From an uncultured Myxococcales bacterium (lineage in GTDB: Bacteria > Myxococcota_A > Polyangia > Fen-1088), in NCBI GenBank assembly GCA_937889515.1, contig CALAOV010000141.1, positions 1 through 56,626 of the forward strand: a stretch of DNA of 56,626 bases, given 5' to 3'. Each line of letters starts with the position of its first letter. Positions within the stretch are counted from its first letter, which is position 1. The notes beneath the pieces are model-generated. The model worked only from the letters and a program-made list of their open reading frames with translations. It searched no databases and had not been told where the DNA came from. Position numbers and translations under genes: made by a program. Below are positions 1-7,092 of this stretch, piece by piece.

Positions 1-840
1 GGGCGGCGGGCCGCCGTGCGCGGCGGGCGGTGGGGCCCCTCCGCGCATTGGCTCGGCATGCCCGGGCTCCATACGGCCCGGTTCAGCCCGGCCTGGTTCG
101 GCCCGGCCCGGCTCGGCCCGGCCCGGTTCGGCGCGGCCCGCCTCCATCCGGCGCTCTGGCTCGCCGCGGCCCGGCTCCATCCGGCGTCCCGGCTCGGCCC
201 GCATCTCGCCGCCGCGCGCGGGGGCGCCCCGCCACGCCGCTGCGCCCGGATGGCTTCGCCAGGCGTTGTTGTGAACCTCGTTGGCGCGCCAGGCCCTGGG
301 CTCCACCGACGGTCGCGCGCGCCACGCCTCGGGGACGGGGCGTCCGCCGTACCCATAGCCGAACTCGCGGTAGCCGCCCGGCCCCTGCCAATAGGCCCGA
401 TAGTAGACCGGCCGCCCGTCGATGAACTCGAAACGCGGCCCGAAGTAGACGTATCCCGCCCGCTGCGGGGCCCAGAAGCCGGCGTTCCAGCTCCAGTCGT
501 AGCCGGTCCAGTCCCAGTACCCGGCCGCCCAGTAGTAGCCGTAGCCCGGGGCCGGCGGCTGGTACTCGGGGATGGGATCGGGTGGCGGGGTGGTGGGATA
601 CAGAGTCGCGTCGGCAACTGGGGCCGGCGGTGGGGGCGGGGGCGGCTCATAGGCGGGCGGCGGCGGCGCATATTGCGGCGGGGGCGGCGCGTACTGCGGT
701 TGCGGCGCCGGCTCGACATAGACCGGTGGGGGGGCGGCAACGATGACCGGCGGCCCGAACGGGCGCACGTAACAACCGGAACCTACCAATCCGACTCCCA
801 GCGACACTGCCGCGCTGGCCAACCATAGACCGCGATTCAT
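1..840 (-). CDS. Tyr/Trp/Pro-rich putative outer-membrane lipoprotein, C-terminus beyond window
   Basis: The reading frame is open from an ATG at 840 to the window edge, so at least 280 residues are present and the stop lies outside. A good ribosome site (AGGAG, 7 bases upstream) supports this start. Residues 1-24 form a signal peptide ending in VGSGC, a lipobox-like site. A Pro-rich linker follows with repeated YAPPPP units. Next comes a Tyr/Trp-rich core with YYWAAGYW, WDWTGYDW and GYVYFGP, the pattern of small YXWQ-type or water-stress lipoproteins that are common and uncharacterised in Myxococcota. The C-terminal part is made of R-A-E-P-G pentapeptides. The gene is divergent from trpS. 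No enzymatic motif is visible. The family likeness is inferred; the lipoprotein call is fairly secure. Confidence 0.7.
   Translation of the reverse strand, partial: MNRGLWLASAAVSLGVGLVGSGCYVRPFGPPVIVAAPPPVYVEPAPQPQYAPPPPQYAPPPPAYEPPPPPPPAPVADATLYPTTPPPDPIPEYQPPAPGYGYYWAAGYWDWTGYDWSWNAGFWAPQRAGYVYFGPRFEFIDGRPVYYRAYWQGPGGYREFGYGYGGRPVPEAWRARPSVEPRAWRANEVHNNAWRSHPGAAAWRGAPARGGEMRAEPGRRMEPGRGEPERRMEAGRAEPGRAEPGRAEPGRAEPGRMEPGHAEPMRGGAPPPAAHGGPPP
61..150 (-). repeat. 15-bp tandem repeat coding for pentapeptides (R-x-E-x-G)
   Basis: Six consecutive 15-base units lie in the reading frame of the partial lipoprotein. On the minus strand they read RMEAG, RAEPG four times, then RMEPG. Less regular copies (RRMEPG, RRMEAG, MRAEPG) continue up to about base 200. 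The period is a multiple of three, so copy-number change would keep the frame. Confidence 0.75.
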
Positions 841-988
841 CGGTATTCTCCTGTGGGGGCAATCGCCCGCGTGAACCCTATCCTACGATCTAGGAACCAA
901 GCAAGGACCGGACCGGTCGGAGCCCCGCGGATCCGGCGGGGAGATGGGCTTGACCGCGGCGAGCGTGGCGTCTAAACAACGCCAGACG

Positions 989-1975
989 ATGGAGACTGTT
1001 TTCTCCGGGATTCAGCCCACCGGCGAGCTGCACCTCGGCAACTACCTCGGCGCGGTGCGGACCTGGGTGACCCTGCAGGGTCAGTACCGCTGCTTCTATT
1101 GCATCGTCGACTACCACGCGATCACGCAGCCCTACGAGCCGGCGCAGATACAGGCCCGTTCCCGGGCGATGGCCATCCAGCTGCTGGCCTGCGGCGTCGA
1201 TCCCGACCGAGCGACCCTGTTCATCCAGTCGGCCGTTCCGGAGCACACCGAGCTGGCCTGGGTGCTTTCGGCGGTGACCCCGTTCGGCGAGCTCGGGCGG
1301 ATGACCCAGTTCAAGGACAAGTCCGAGCACCACCCCGACCATGTCAACGCCGGGATCTTCAACTATCCGGTGTTGCAGACGGCAGACATCCTGCTCTACG
1401 GCGCGACGCGGGTTCCGGTCGGCGAGGATCAGCGCCAGCATCTGGAGCTGGCGCGCGAGATCGTGCGCCGCTTCAACGCCCGTTTCGGCGAGACGTTCGT
1501 CGAGCCTCAGCCGTTGTTCTCGACCACCCCCAAGATCCTGGGTCTCGACGGGCAGGCCAAGATGTCGAAGAGCCTCGGCAACAGCATCGCGCTCGGCGAG
1601 CCCGAAGCCGACATCTGGAACAAGCTGCGCACCGCGGCCACGGATCCCGCGCGCGCCAAGCGGACCGATCCCGGGACGCCGGAGAAGTGCAACATCTTCA
1701 CGCTGCACAAGTTCTTCTCCGACGCCGATCGGCAGGCGGCCGTGCACACGGGCTGCACCACCGCCGGGATCGGCTGCATCGACTGCAAGAAGATGCTGCT
1801 CGAAGGGGTGAAGAGCGATCTCGGGCGCATCGCCGTGCGCGCCGACGCGCTGCGGGCGGATCCGGCTCGGGTCGACCAGATTCTGGCGCGCGGCGCGGCC
1901 GAGGCGCGCAAGGTCGCCGCGCTGACGATGAACCGGGTGCGCGAGCGGCTGGGCCTGCCCGCGGCCGGGGCATGA
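989..1975 (+). CDS. trpS: tryptophanyl-tRNA synthetase
   Basis: Class I aminoacyl-tRNA synthetase that charges tRNA-Trp in the cytosol. From an ATG at 989 the protein has 328 residues, the usual length, and begins with the family opening FSGIQPTGELHLGN, which contains the HIGH-type motif. The second ATP-binding signature KMSKS is at residues 191-195. An in-frame ATG at 944 would add 15 residues without family resemblance, so 989 is preferred. Four cysteines, C234, C256, C263 and C266, give C-x21-C-x6-C-x2-C. This closely resembles the iron-sulfur motif described for the Thermotoga maritima enzyme. Its stop overlaps the start of the next gene. Confidence 0.96.
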   Translation: METVFSGIQPTGELHLGNYLGAVRTWVTLQGQYRCFYCIVDYHAITQPYEPAQIQARSRAMAIQLLACGVDPDRATLFIQSAVPEHTELAWVLSAVTPFGELGRMTQFKDKSEHHPDHVNAGIFNYPVLQTADILLYGATRVPVGEDQRQHLELAREIVRRFNARFGETFVEPQPLFSTTPKILGLDGQAKMSKSLGNSIALGEPEADIWNKLRTAATDPARAKRTDPGTPEKCNIFTLHKFFSDADRQAAVHTGCTTAGIGCIDCKKMLLEGVKSDLGRIAVRADALRADPARVDQILARGAAEARKVAALTMNRVRERLGLPAAGA

Positions 1976-2421
1976 GACGGGGGACGAATGAATCGGGGCG
2001 CATGAGTCGTATCGCCTGGCCGCTGCGCCTCTGCCTGTTCGTCTGGCTGGCGCTGGCCGGCTCGGCCTGCAACGCCCGCGACGACGGCTCCAGCCCGGAG
2101 GCGGCCGTGCGTTCACTCATTGCCGCGGCGCGGGCCGGGGATCGTGCCGCGGTCTACGAGCGCTTCGGCCCGCGGACGCGCGCGCACATCGAGGCGCTCC
2201 TGTCCGCGACCCACCCCACCGGCGGGGCGCGGATGCTCGCCCCCGAGGATCTGGTCACGGTCGGCTGGCTACCGCCGGCGTGGGAGCCAGCCGGAACCCG
2301 GGTTCTCCAGCACGACGACAACGAAGCCGAGGTCGAGGTCTACGCCGCCAGCGGCGATCGCCAGACGGTGCACACCGTCCGCGAAGGAAAGGTCTGGCGG
2401 GTCGAGCTACCGCTCCGATGA
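1972..2421 (+). CDS. small putative lipoprotein, NTF2/DUF4878-like
   Basis: Begins in an ATGA overlap with the trpS stop, which suggests translational coupling. A second ATG at 2002 would remove ten residues and give a tidier signal peptide starting MSRIAWPLRLCLF. The signal ends at AGSAC, a plausible lipobox. The mature part of about 115 residues starts with EAAVRSLIAAARAGDRAAVY, typical of small NTF2-like folds such as DUF4878 that sit in the periplasm. No catalytic residues can be named. The product ends with a beta-rich segment EVEVYAASGD...KVWRVELP. The 3' end overlaps the convergent zinc-ribbon gene by 15 bases. Function unknown. Confidence 0.75.
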   Translation: MRRGTNESGRMSRIAWPLRLCLFVWLALAGSACNARDDGSSPEAAVRSLIAAARAGDRAAVYERFGPRTRAHIEALLSATHPTGGARMLAPEDLVTVGWLPPAWEPAGTRVLQHDDNEAEVEVYAASGDRQTVHTVREGKVWRVELPLR

Positions 2422-2973
2422 CAATCCGGCCGTGCCGGCCGCGTCGGCGGACGCGCCGGCCGGATTGGCACGGACCTGGGTCTGGTCGCCGCCTTCGCCC
2501 CCTTCGAGATCGGCGTCGCCCAGCTCCAGGATCACATCGTCGATGTTTTCGCCGGGCATCCGGATGCGCGGATCGGTATCGGCGAAGGCGTCGCGAACCG
2601 TGTCGCGGCGCTCGCCCACCCGGCGCTCCCGCGGGAAGATGCGCTGGTCCACCTTGTCGTGTCGCCGGTCCTCGTCTCGCCGATCGCGACGGAGCGCGTG
2701 GCGGAGCTCCTCCACCGTCGCCGGCAGCTCGGGCAGCCGCATGACCTGCGCCGCGCAGCCGTGGCAGAAGCAGAGGCTCCGCCCCTGAATCTCGGCCAGC
2801 TTGAGCTGTGCCCGCCGCTTCTCGCCGCAGGCGGTGCAGGAAGCGCCGCGGCCGACCGGTCGGGACTCGGCCCAGCGGGTGTAGCAGCCCCAGCATCGCC
2901 CGCGCCGGAGCTCGGTCACGGCCGCGCCGCAGACGCTGCACGGCAGGGTGGCGCGATCGACTTCAACGCTCAT
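2407..2973 (-). CDS. double zinc-ribbon protein of unknown function
   Basis: A 188-residue protein starting at ATG 2973. The N-terminal 75 residues carry four Cys pairs: C12/C15 with C27/C30, and C46/C49 with C68 or C70/C73. This is the spacing of two consecutive zinc ribbons. The middle is extremely rich in Arg and Asp (residues about 90-125, RRDRRDEDRRHD and ERRVGERRD). The last 55 residues are acidic with little structure. It could bind nucleic acid or protein, but nothing in the sequence decides this. It is divergent from aroK and converges on the small lipoprotein gene. The segment on the other strand that looks open is explained by this gene. Confidence 0.75.
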   Translation of the reverse strand: MSVEVDRATLPCSVCGAAVTELRRGRCWGCYTRWAESRPVGRGASCTACGEKRRAQLKLAEIQGRSLCFCHGCAAQVMRLPELPATVEELRHALRRDRRDEDRRHDKVDQRIFPRERRVGERRDTVRDAFADTDPRIRMPGENIDDVILELGDADLEGGEGGDQTQVRANPAGASADAAGTAGLSSER

Positions 2974-3139
2974 GTTTTCAGTAGAACGCCGGATCCCGTT
3001 CCACGCAAAAAACTTGTCTCCCCGGTGTAAAGGTCGAGCCAACCGCGCGGCCCCTGACCGCTTCGGGTCGGGTTCGAGTCGGCTTCGGTCCAGCTCCGTT
3101 CCCCGGCCCAGTCCCTTCTGGGTTAACATCAGCAATCGA

Positions 3140-3682
3140 ATGCAACCCCGCGCCGATGCGCCGATTTTCCTGGTCGGCTTCATGGCCTCGGGGAAGACTA
3201 CGGTCGGCAAGCTGGTCGCCTCGAGGATCGGGTGGGCGTTCGCGGACATCGACGATCTGGTCACCCGGGCCGCGGGGCTTTCGGTGGCCGAGATCTTCGC
3301 GGCCGAGGGGGAAGAAGGTTTTCGGAGGCGTGAAAGCGACGCCATCCGCGACGCGGCCACCCGCAACCGATCGGTGATCGCCACCGGCGGCGGCGCATTT
3401 TGTCGCGAGGAGAACCTCTCCCTGATGCTCTCGGCGGGCCGGGTGGTCGCGCTGGACGTTTCGGCCGAGGAAGCGGTGGCCCGCGCCGGGGGACACTCGG
3501 GCCGGCCGCTGCTCGACGGCCAGGCCGACCCCTTGGGCACGGCGCGCACGCTGCTATCGGCGCGGGTGCCGTTCTATTCGCGCGCCCACCTGTGCGTCGA
3601 GACCGAAGGGCGCACCTCCAACGAGATCGCGGTCGAGATCCTGGCCAGCCTGGGGCTCGGAGAAGCGGGGGAACGGGCATGA
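3140..3682 (+). CDS. aroK: shikimate kinase
   Basis: Phosphorylates shikimate at O-3 using ATP, the fifth step of the shikimate pathway. The protein has 180 residues from ATG 3140. The Walker A loop GFMASGKTTVGK is at residues 13-24. The substrate-binding DIDDL and GGGA motifs follow, and RPLL with a lid-type segment comes near residue 120. Frames open further upstream but carry no family resemblance, so this start is chosen although its ribosome site is weak. The stop overlaps the aroB start (ATGA), so the two pathway genes are coupled. The 166 bases upstream are shared with the divergent zinc-ribbon gene and should hold both promoters. Confidence 0.95.
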   Translation: MQPRADAPIFLVGFMASGKTTVGKLVASRIGWAFADIDDLVTRAAGLSVAEIFAAEGEEGFRRRESDAIRDAATRNRSVIATGGGAFCREENLSLMLSAGRVVALDVSAEEAVARAGGHSGRPLLDGQADPLGTARTLLSARVPFYSRAHLCVETEGRTSNEIAVEILASLGLGEAGERA

Positions 3683-4761
3683 GCGTCGTCGTTCCGGTCG
3701 AGCTGGGCGCGCGCCGGTACCAGGTTCAAATCGGCAGTTTCACGCCCGAGGCGGTCGCGGAGATCCTGACCACGGCCTTCGGGCCGACCGTGACCGGCCT
3801 GGCGCTGCTGGTCGACGGGGGCCTGGCGGCGCGCGCGCCGCGCCTGGCGCCCCTGGTCGCGGCGCTGGGAGCTCGTCTGCCCGGCGTGGAGCGGTTCGAG
3901 CTGCTTGCCGGCGAGGCGTGCAAGAGCCTCACCGAGATCGAGCGGACCGTCGAATGGATGGCCAGTCGCGGCTATGACCGGCGGGGGGCGGTGGTGGGCA
4001 TCGGGGGGGGCGCCGCCACCGACCACGCCGGCTTCGTGGCGGCGATCTACCTGCGCGGAATTCCTTTCGCGACGCTCCCCACCACGCTCTTGGCGATGGT
4101 CGACGCCTCGGTGGGCGGCAAGACCGGCGTCGATCTGCAGGCCGGGAAGAACCTGGTGGGCGCCTTTCATCAACCCCGGGCGGTGGTCGCCGATCTGGCG
4201 TTCCTGGCGACGCTGCCGGCGCGCGAACGGACGGCGGGCCTGGCCGAGGTGATCAAGTGCGGCTTCATCGCCGATCCGGAGATCCTCGATCTCCTGGAGA
4301 GCTCCGGACCGGAGCTCTCGGCGGAGCTCACGCTCGACCTCATCACCCGCGCCGTCCGGGTCAAGGCCGAGGTGGTGGCCGCCGACGAGACCGAAGGGGG
4401 GCGACGGGCGATCTTGAACTTCGGGCACACCATCGGCCATGCGCTGGAGGCGGCGTCGGGGTACGAGCTGCTACACGGCGAGGCGGTGGCGCTCGGGATG
4501 GTGGCGGCGCTGGATCTGGGGGCCGCCATGGGGATCGGCCCGCCGGAGCTGGCCGCGCGGGCGCGGGCCCTGATGGGTCGGCTAGGCCTTCCGACCGACG
4601 CTGCGCGTCGCCTGGACGCCGGGGTCCTGGCGCGGCTGTCCGTCGACAAGAAGCGCCGGGGGAATCAGATCCGGTTCGTGTTCTGTCCGGCCGCGGGGCA
4701 GACGCGGTTGGTCGACGTCGGGGCCGCCGACCTGGTGGCGCGCGTCCTTGCCAAAGCTTGA
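3679..4761 (+). CDS. aroB: 3-dehydroquinate synthase
   Basis: Converts DAHP to 3-dehydroquinate, the second step of the shikimate pathway, with NAD and a divalent metal. It has 360 residues, the normal length. The NAD-binding segment with GGGAATDHAGF lies at about residues 107-118. The conserved PTTLLAMVDASVGGKTG block follows at about residue 134. The metal-binding NFGHTIGHA starts at residue 247, and HGEAVALGM comes after it. The ATG overlaps the aroK stop by four bases. The next gene starts within 40 bases, so this is part of a longer rightward operon. Confidence 0.97.
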   Translation: MSVVVPVELGARRYQVQIGSFTPEAVAEILTTAFGPTVTGLALLVDGGLAARAPRLAPLVAALGARLPGVERFELLAGEACKSLTEIERTVEWMASRGYDRRGAVVGIGGGAATDHAGFVAAIYLRGIPFATLPTTLLAMVDASVGGKTGVDLQAGKNLVGAFHQPRAVVADLAFLATLPARERTAGLAEVIKCGFIADPEILDLLESSGPELSAELTLDLITRAVRVKAEVVAADETEGGRRAILNFGHTIGHALEAASGYELLHGEAVALGMVAALDLGAAMGIGPPELAARARALMGRLGLPTDAARRLDAGVLARLSVDKKRRGNQIRFVFCPAAGQTRLVDVGAADLVARVLAKA

Positions 4762-4798
4762 CCCCCGAATCGGCACCGGGTACAAGCCCAAGGTCACG

Positions 4799-5173
4799 AT
4801 GGCCAGTCCTTTCCGCGAGAGCATCCAGAGTCTCCTCGACAAGATCGAGGGCGGGGTCGCCTGCGTTCTCATGGGGTTCGACGGGATCACCCTCGACTCC
4901 TGCGCCAAGGGCGGGCAGTCCGCCGCGTTGCCCGACGTGCAGACGCTGGCGATGGAGTTCGCGCACCTCATCGCGCAGGCCCGCCGCACGCTGACCTCGC
5001 TCGACGCCGGGGCGCTCGAGGAGTTCACGCTTCGCACCGACGTGCTGACCCTGGTGGTCCGGGTGCTGACGCCCGAGTACTTCCTAGGCTGTGCGATCAT
5101 GCCGGAGGGAGCGCTCGGGCGGGCGCGGTACCTGATGCGCGTGGCCGCCCCGGTCCTGCGCGCCGATCTCTGA
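4799..5173 (+). CDS. Roadblock/LC7-domain (MglB-like) protein
   Basis: A 124-residue protein from ATG 4799. An upstream ATG at 4748, inside the aroB end, would give 141 residues. A single Roadblock/LC7 fold is suggested by the start [20 protein letters not shown], the GITLDS strand, the long helix [12 protein letters not shown] and the closing [19 protein letters not shown]. Such proteins dimerise and act as GTPase-activating partners, for example MglB for MglA in Myxococcus polarity control. No GTPase gene is adjacent; the neighbours are aroB and accB, so its partner cannot be named. The assignment to the fold is fairly secure, the role is inference. Confidence 0.75.
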   Translation: MASPFRESIQSLLDKIEGGVACVLMGFDGITLDSCAKGGQSAALPDVQTLAMEFAHLIAQARRTLTSLDAGALEEFTLRTDVLTLVVRVLTPEYFLGCAIMPEGALGRARYLMRVAAPVLRADL

Positions 5174-5190
5174 AAGGGACCCCGACTCTC

Positions 5191-5736
5191 ATGCCCAAAA
5201 AGGACAGCAAGGACAAGGCGCCACCTCGGGCGCTCAAGGTCGTGGGCGCACCGCCCGCCGGACGTTCGGGCGGCAGCCGCTCCGGCGAAGGCCGCGGGTC
5301 GGGGATCGACTTCGAGTCGGTGCGCGTGCTGGCGCGCATCGCGGCCGAGTTCGATCTCGAGGAGATCGAGGTCGACAAGGCCGGGCACCTGCGCGTGCGG
5401 CGCGGGGTGCGAGACGGTGGGGGGGCGCCCATGCTGGCGCCCGCGGCGCGGCCCATCGCGCTCACGCCGCCCGTCGACGGCGGGGCCGAGGTGGACGGCA
5501 CCTTCGTCACCTCTCCCTTCGTCGGCACATTCTATCGGGCGGCCTCGCCCGACACGCCGCCCTTCGTCGATAGCGGGCAGTCGGTCCGCAAGGGCCAGGT
5601 GGTCTGCATCGTCGAGGCCATGAAGCTGATGAACGAGATCGAAGCCGAGGCAGAGGGCCGGGTGGAGGAGATCCTGGTCAAGAATGGCGAGCACGTCGAG
5701 TACGGCCAGCGTCTGATCCGGCTATCTAAGGCTTGA
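5191..5736 (+). CDS. accB: biotin carboxyl carrier protein of acetyl-CoA carboxylase
   Basis: Carries the biotin that shuttles CO2 from biotin carboxylase to the carboxyltransferase, the first committed step of fatty acid synthesis. The protein has 181 residues. The biotinylation site is EAMKLMNE with Lys145. The biotinyl domain occupies about the last 80 residues, beginning near [11 protein letters not shown] basic and flexible N-terminal stretch of about 35 residues precedes the helical part FDLEEIEV. It lies 17 bases after the Roadblock gene and 20 bases before accC, the usual accB-accC arrangement. Confidence 0.95.
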   Translation: MPKKDSKDKAPPRALKVVGAPPAGRSGGSRSGEGRGSGIDFESVRVLARIAAEFDLEEIEVDKAGHLRVRRGVRDGGGAPMLAPAARPIALTPPVDGGAEVDGTFVTSPFVGTFYRAASPDTPPFVDSGQSVRKGQVVCIVEAMKLMNEIEAEAEGRVEEILVKNGEHVEYGQRLIRLSKA

Positions 5737-5756
5737 TTCCGAAGTCCTGACCCCGC

Positions 5757-7079
5757 GTGTTCAAAAAAGTCTTAATAGCGAACCGCGGCGAGATCGCGCT
5801 GCGGGTGATTCGCGCCTGCCGGGAGATGGGCATCCGGTCCGTGGCGGTCCATTCCACCGCCGACGCGGACGCGCTGCACGTCCGGTTCGCCGACGAGAAG
5901 GTCTGCATCGGCCCGCCCCAGGCGCGCGCGAGCTACCTGTCGATCCCGGCGCTCATCAGCGCTGCCGAGGTCACGCGTGCCGACGCGGTTCACCCCGGCT
6001 ATGGGTTTCTCTCCGAGAACGCCCACTTCGCCGAGGTGGTGCAGAAGTGCGGCTTCCACTGGATCGGCCCCCAGCCCGAGATCATGCGCCTCATGGGCGA
6101 CAAGGTCTCGGCGCGCGCCACGATGGAGAAGTTCGGCGTCCCGGTGCTGCCCGGTACGGGCGTCATCGAGACCGATCGGCAGGCCGAGGAGGCCATCGAA
6201 CGGATCGGCCTGCCGGTCATCATCAAGGCGTCGGCGGGCGGCGGCGGTCGGGGGATGAAGGTGGTCGAGAGCAAGGCCCGGCTCTCCGCGCAGCTCAACG
6301 CCGCGCGCAGCGAGGCCCAGGCCGGGTTCGACAACCCGAACGTCTATCTGGAGCGCTTCATCGCGCGCCCGCGCCACGTCGAGGTACAGGTGCTCGGCGA
6401 CGGCAAGCGCGCCATCTCGCTGGGCGAACGAGAGTGCTCGATCCAGCGCCGGCACCAGAAGCTGGTCGAGGAGGCGCCCAGCGTCGCGCTCGACGACGAG
6501 CGGCGCGCCAAGCTGCTGGGGATCGCCCGCAAGGCGACCGAGAGCCTCGGCTATCGGACGGTGGGGACCCTCGAGTTCCTGCTCGACGAAGACAAGCGCT
6601 TCTACTTCATGGAGATGAACACCCGGATCCAGGTCGAGCACCCGGTGACCGAGGAGGTGTTCAGCGTGGATCTGGTGCGCGAGCAGATGCGCCTGGCGGC
6701 CGGCGAGCCGCTCAAGCTTCCGGCGGATATTCGCCCCCGGGGCCACGCCATCGAGCTCCGGATCAACGCCGAGGACCCGGTGACCTTCGCGCCCTCGCCG
6801 GGACGCATCACGGCGCTCAACCTGCCGGGCGGCCTGGGCGTCCGGGTCGACACCCACATCTACAACCAGTACCTGGTTCCGCCGTTTTACGACTCGCTCC
6901 TGGCCAAGCTCATCGTCCGGGCCGAGAATCGCCCGGCGGCGCTGGCCCGTTTGCGCCGGGCGCTGGCCGAGTTCGTGGTCGAGGGCTGCAAGACCAACCT
7001 GGACTTTTTTCGGCGCCTGCTGGCCAATGCGGAGTTCGTGGCCGGGAAGATGGACACGCACCTCGTCGAGCGGATGTAG
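5757..7079 (+). CDS. accC: biotin carboxylase subunit of acetyl-CoA carboxylase
   Basis: ATP-dependent carboxylation of the biotin on AccB. It has 440 residues from a GTG at 5757 and opens with the family sequence FKKVLIANRGEIALRVIRA. ATP-grasp signatures are the Gly-rich loop GGGGRGMK, RHVEVQVLGD, and the catalytic block EMNTRIQVEHPVTE. The C-terminal biotin-carboxylase domain is complete. It lies directly behind accB. No frameshift or missing key residue is visible. Confidence 0.97.
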   Translation: MFKKVLIANRGEIALRVIRACREMGIRSVAVHSTADADALHVRFADEKVCIGPPQARASYLSIPALISAAEVTRADAVHPGYGFLSENAHFAEVVQKCGFHWIGPQPEIMRLMGDKVSARATMEKFGVPVLPGTGVIETDRQAEEAIERIGLPVIIKASAGGGGRGMKVVESKARLSAQLNAARSEAQAGFDNPNVYLERFIARPRHVEVQVLGDGKRAISLGERECSIQRRHQKLVEEAPSVALDDERRAKLLGIARKATESLGYRTVGTLEFLLDEDKRFYFMEMNTRIQVEHPVTEEVFSVDLVREQMRLAAGEPLKLPADIRPRGHAIELRINAEDPVTFAPSPGRITALNLPGGLGVRVDTHIYNQYLVPPFYDSLLAKLIVRAENRPAALARLRRALAEFVVEGCKTNLDFFRRLLANAEFVAGKMDTHLVERM

Positions 7080-7092
7080 ACTTGACACGCCG

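Noticed and set aside
16-828. A 270-codon open frame on the plus strand at the left edge
   Set aside because: It is the complement of the lipoprotein frame, which has a signal peptide, a ribosome site and pentapeptide repeats.
3061-3090. GGTTCGAGTC, a tRNA T-loop-like sequence between the zinc-ribbon gene and aroK
   Set aside because: The flanking bases do not pair to form a T stem, and no acceptor or anticodon arm can be drawn around it.
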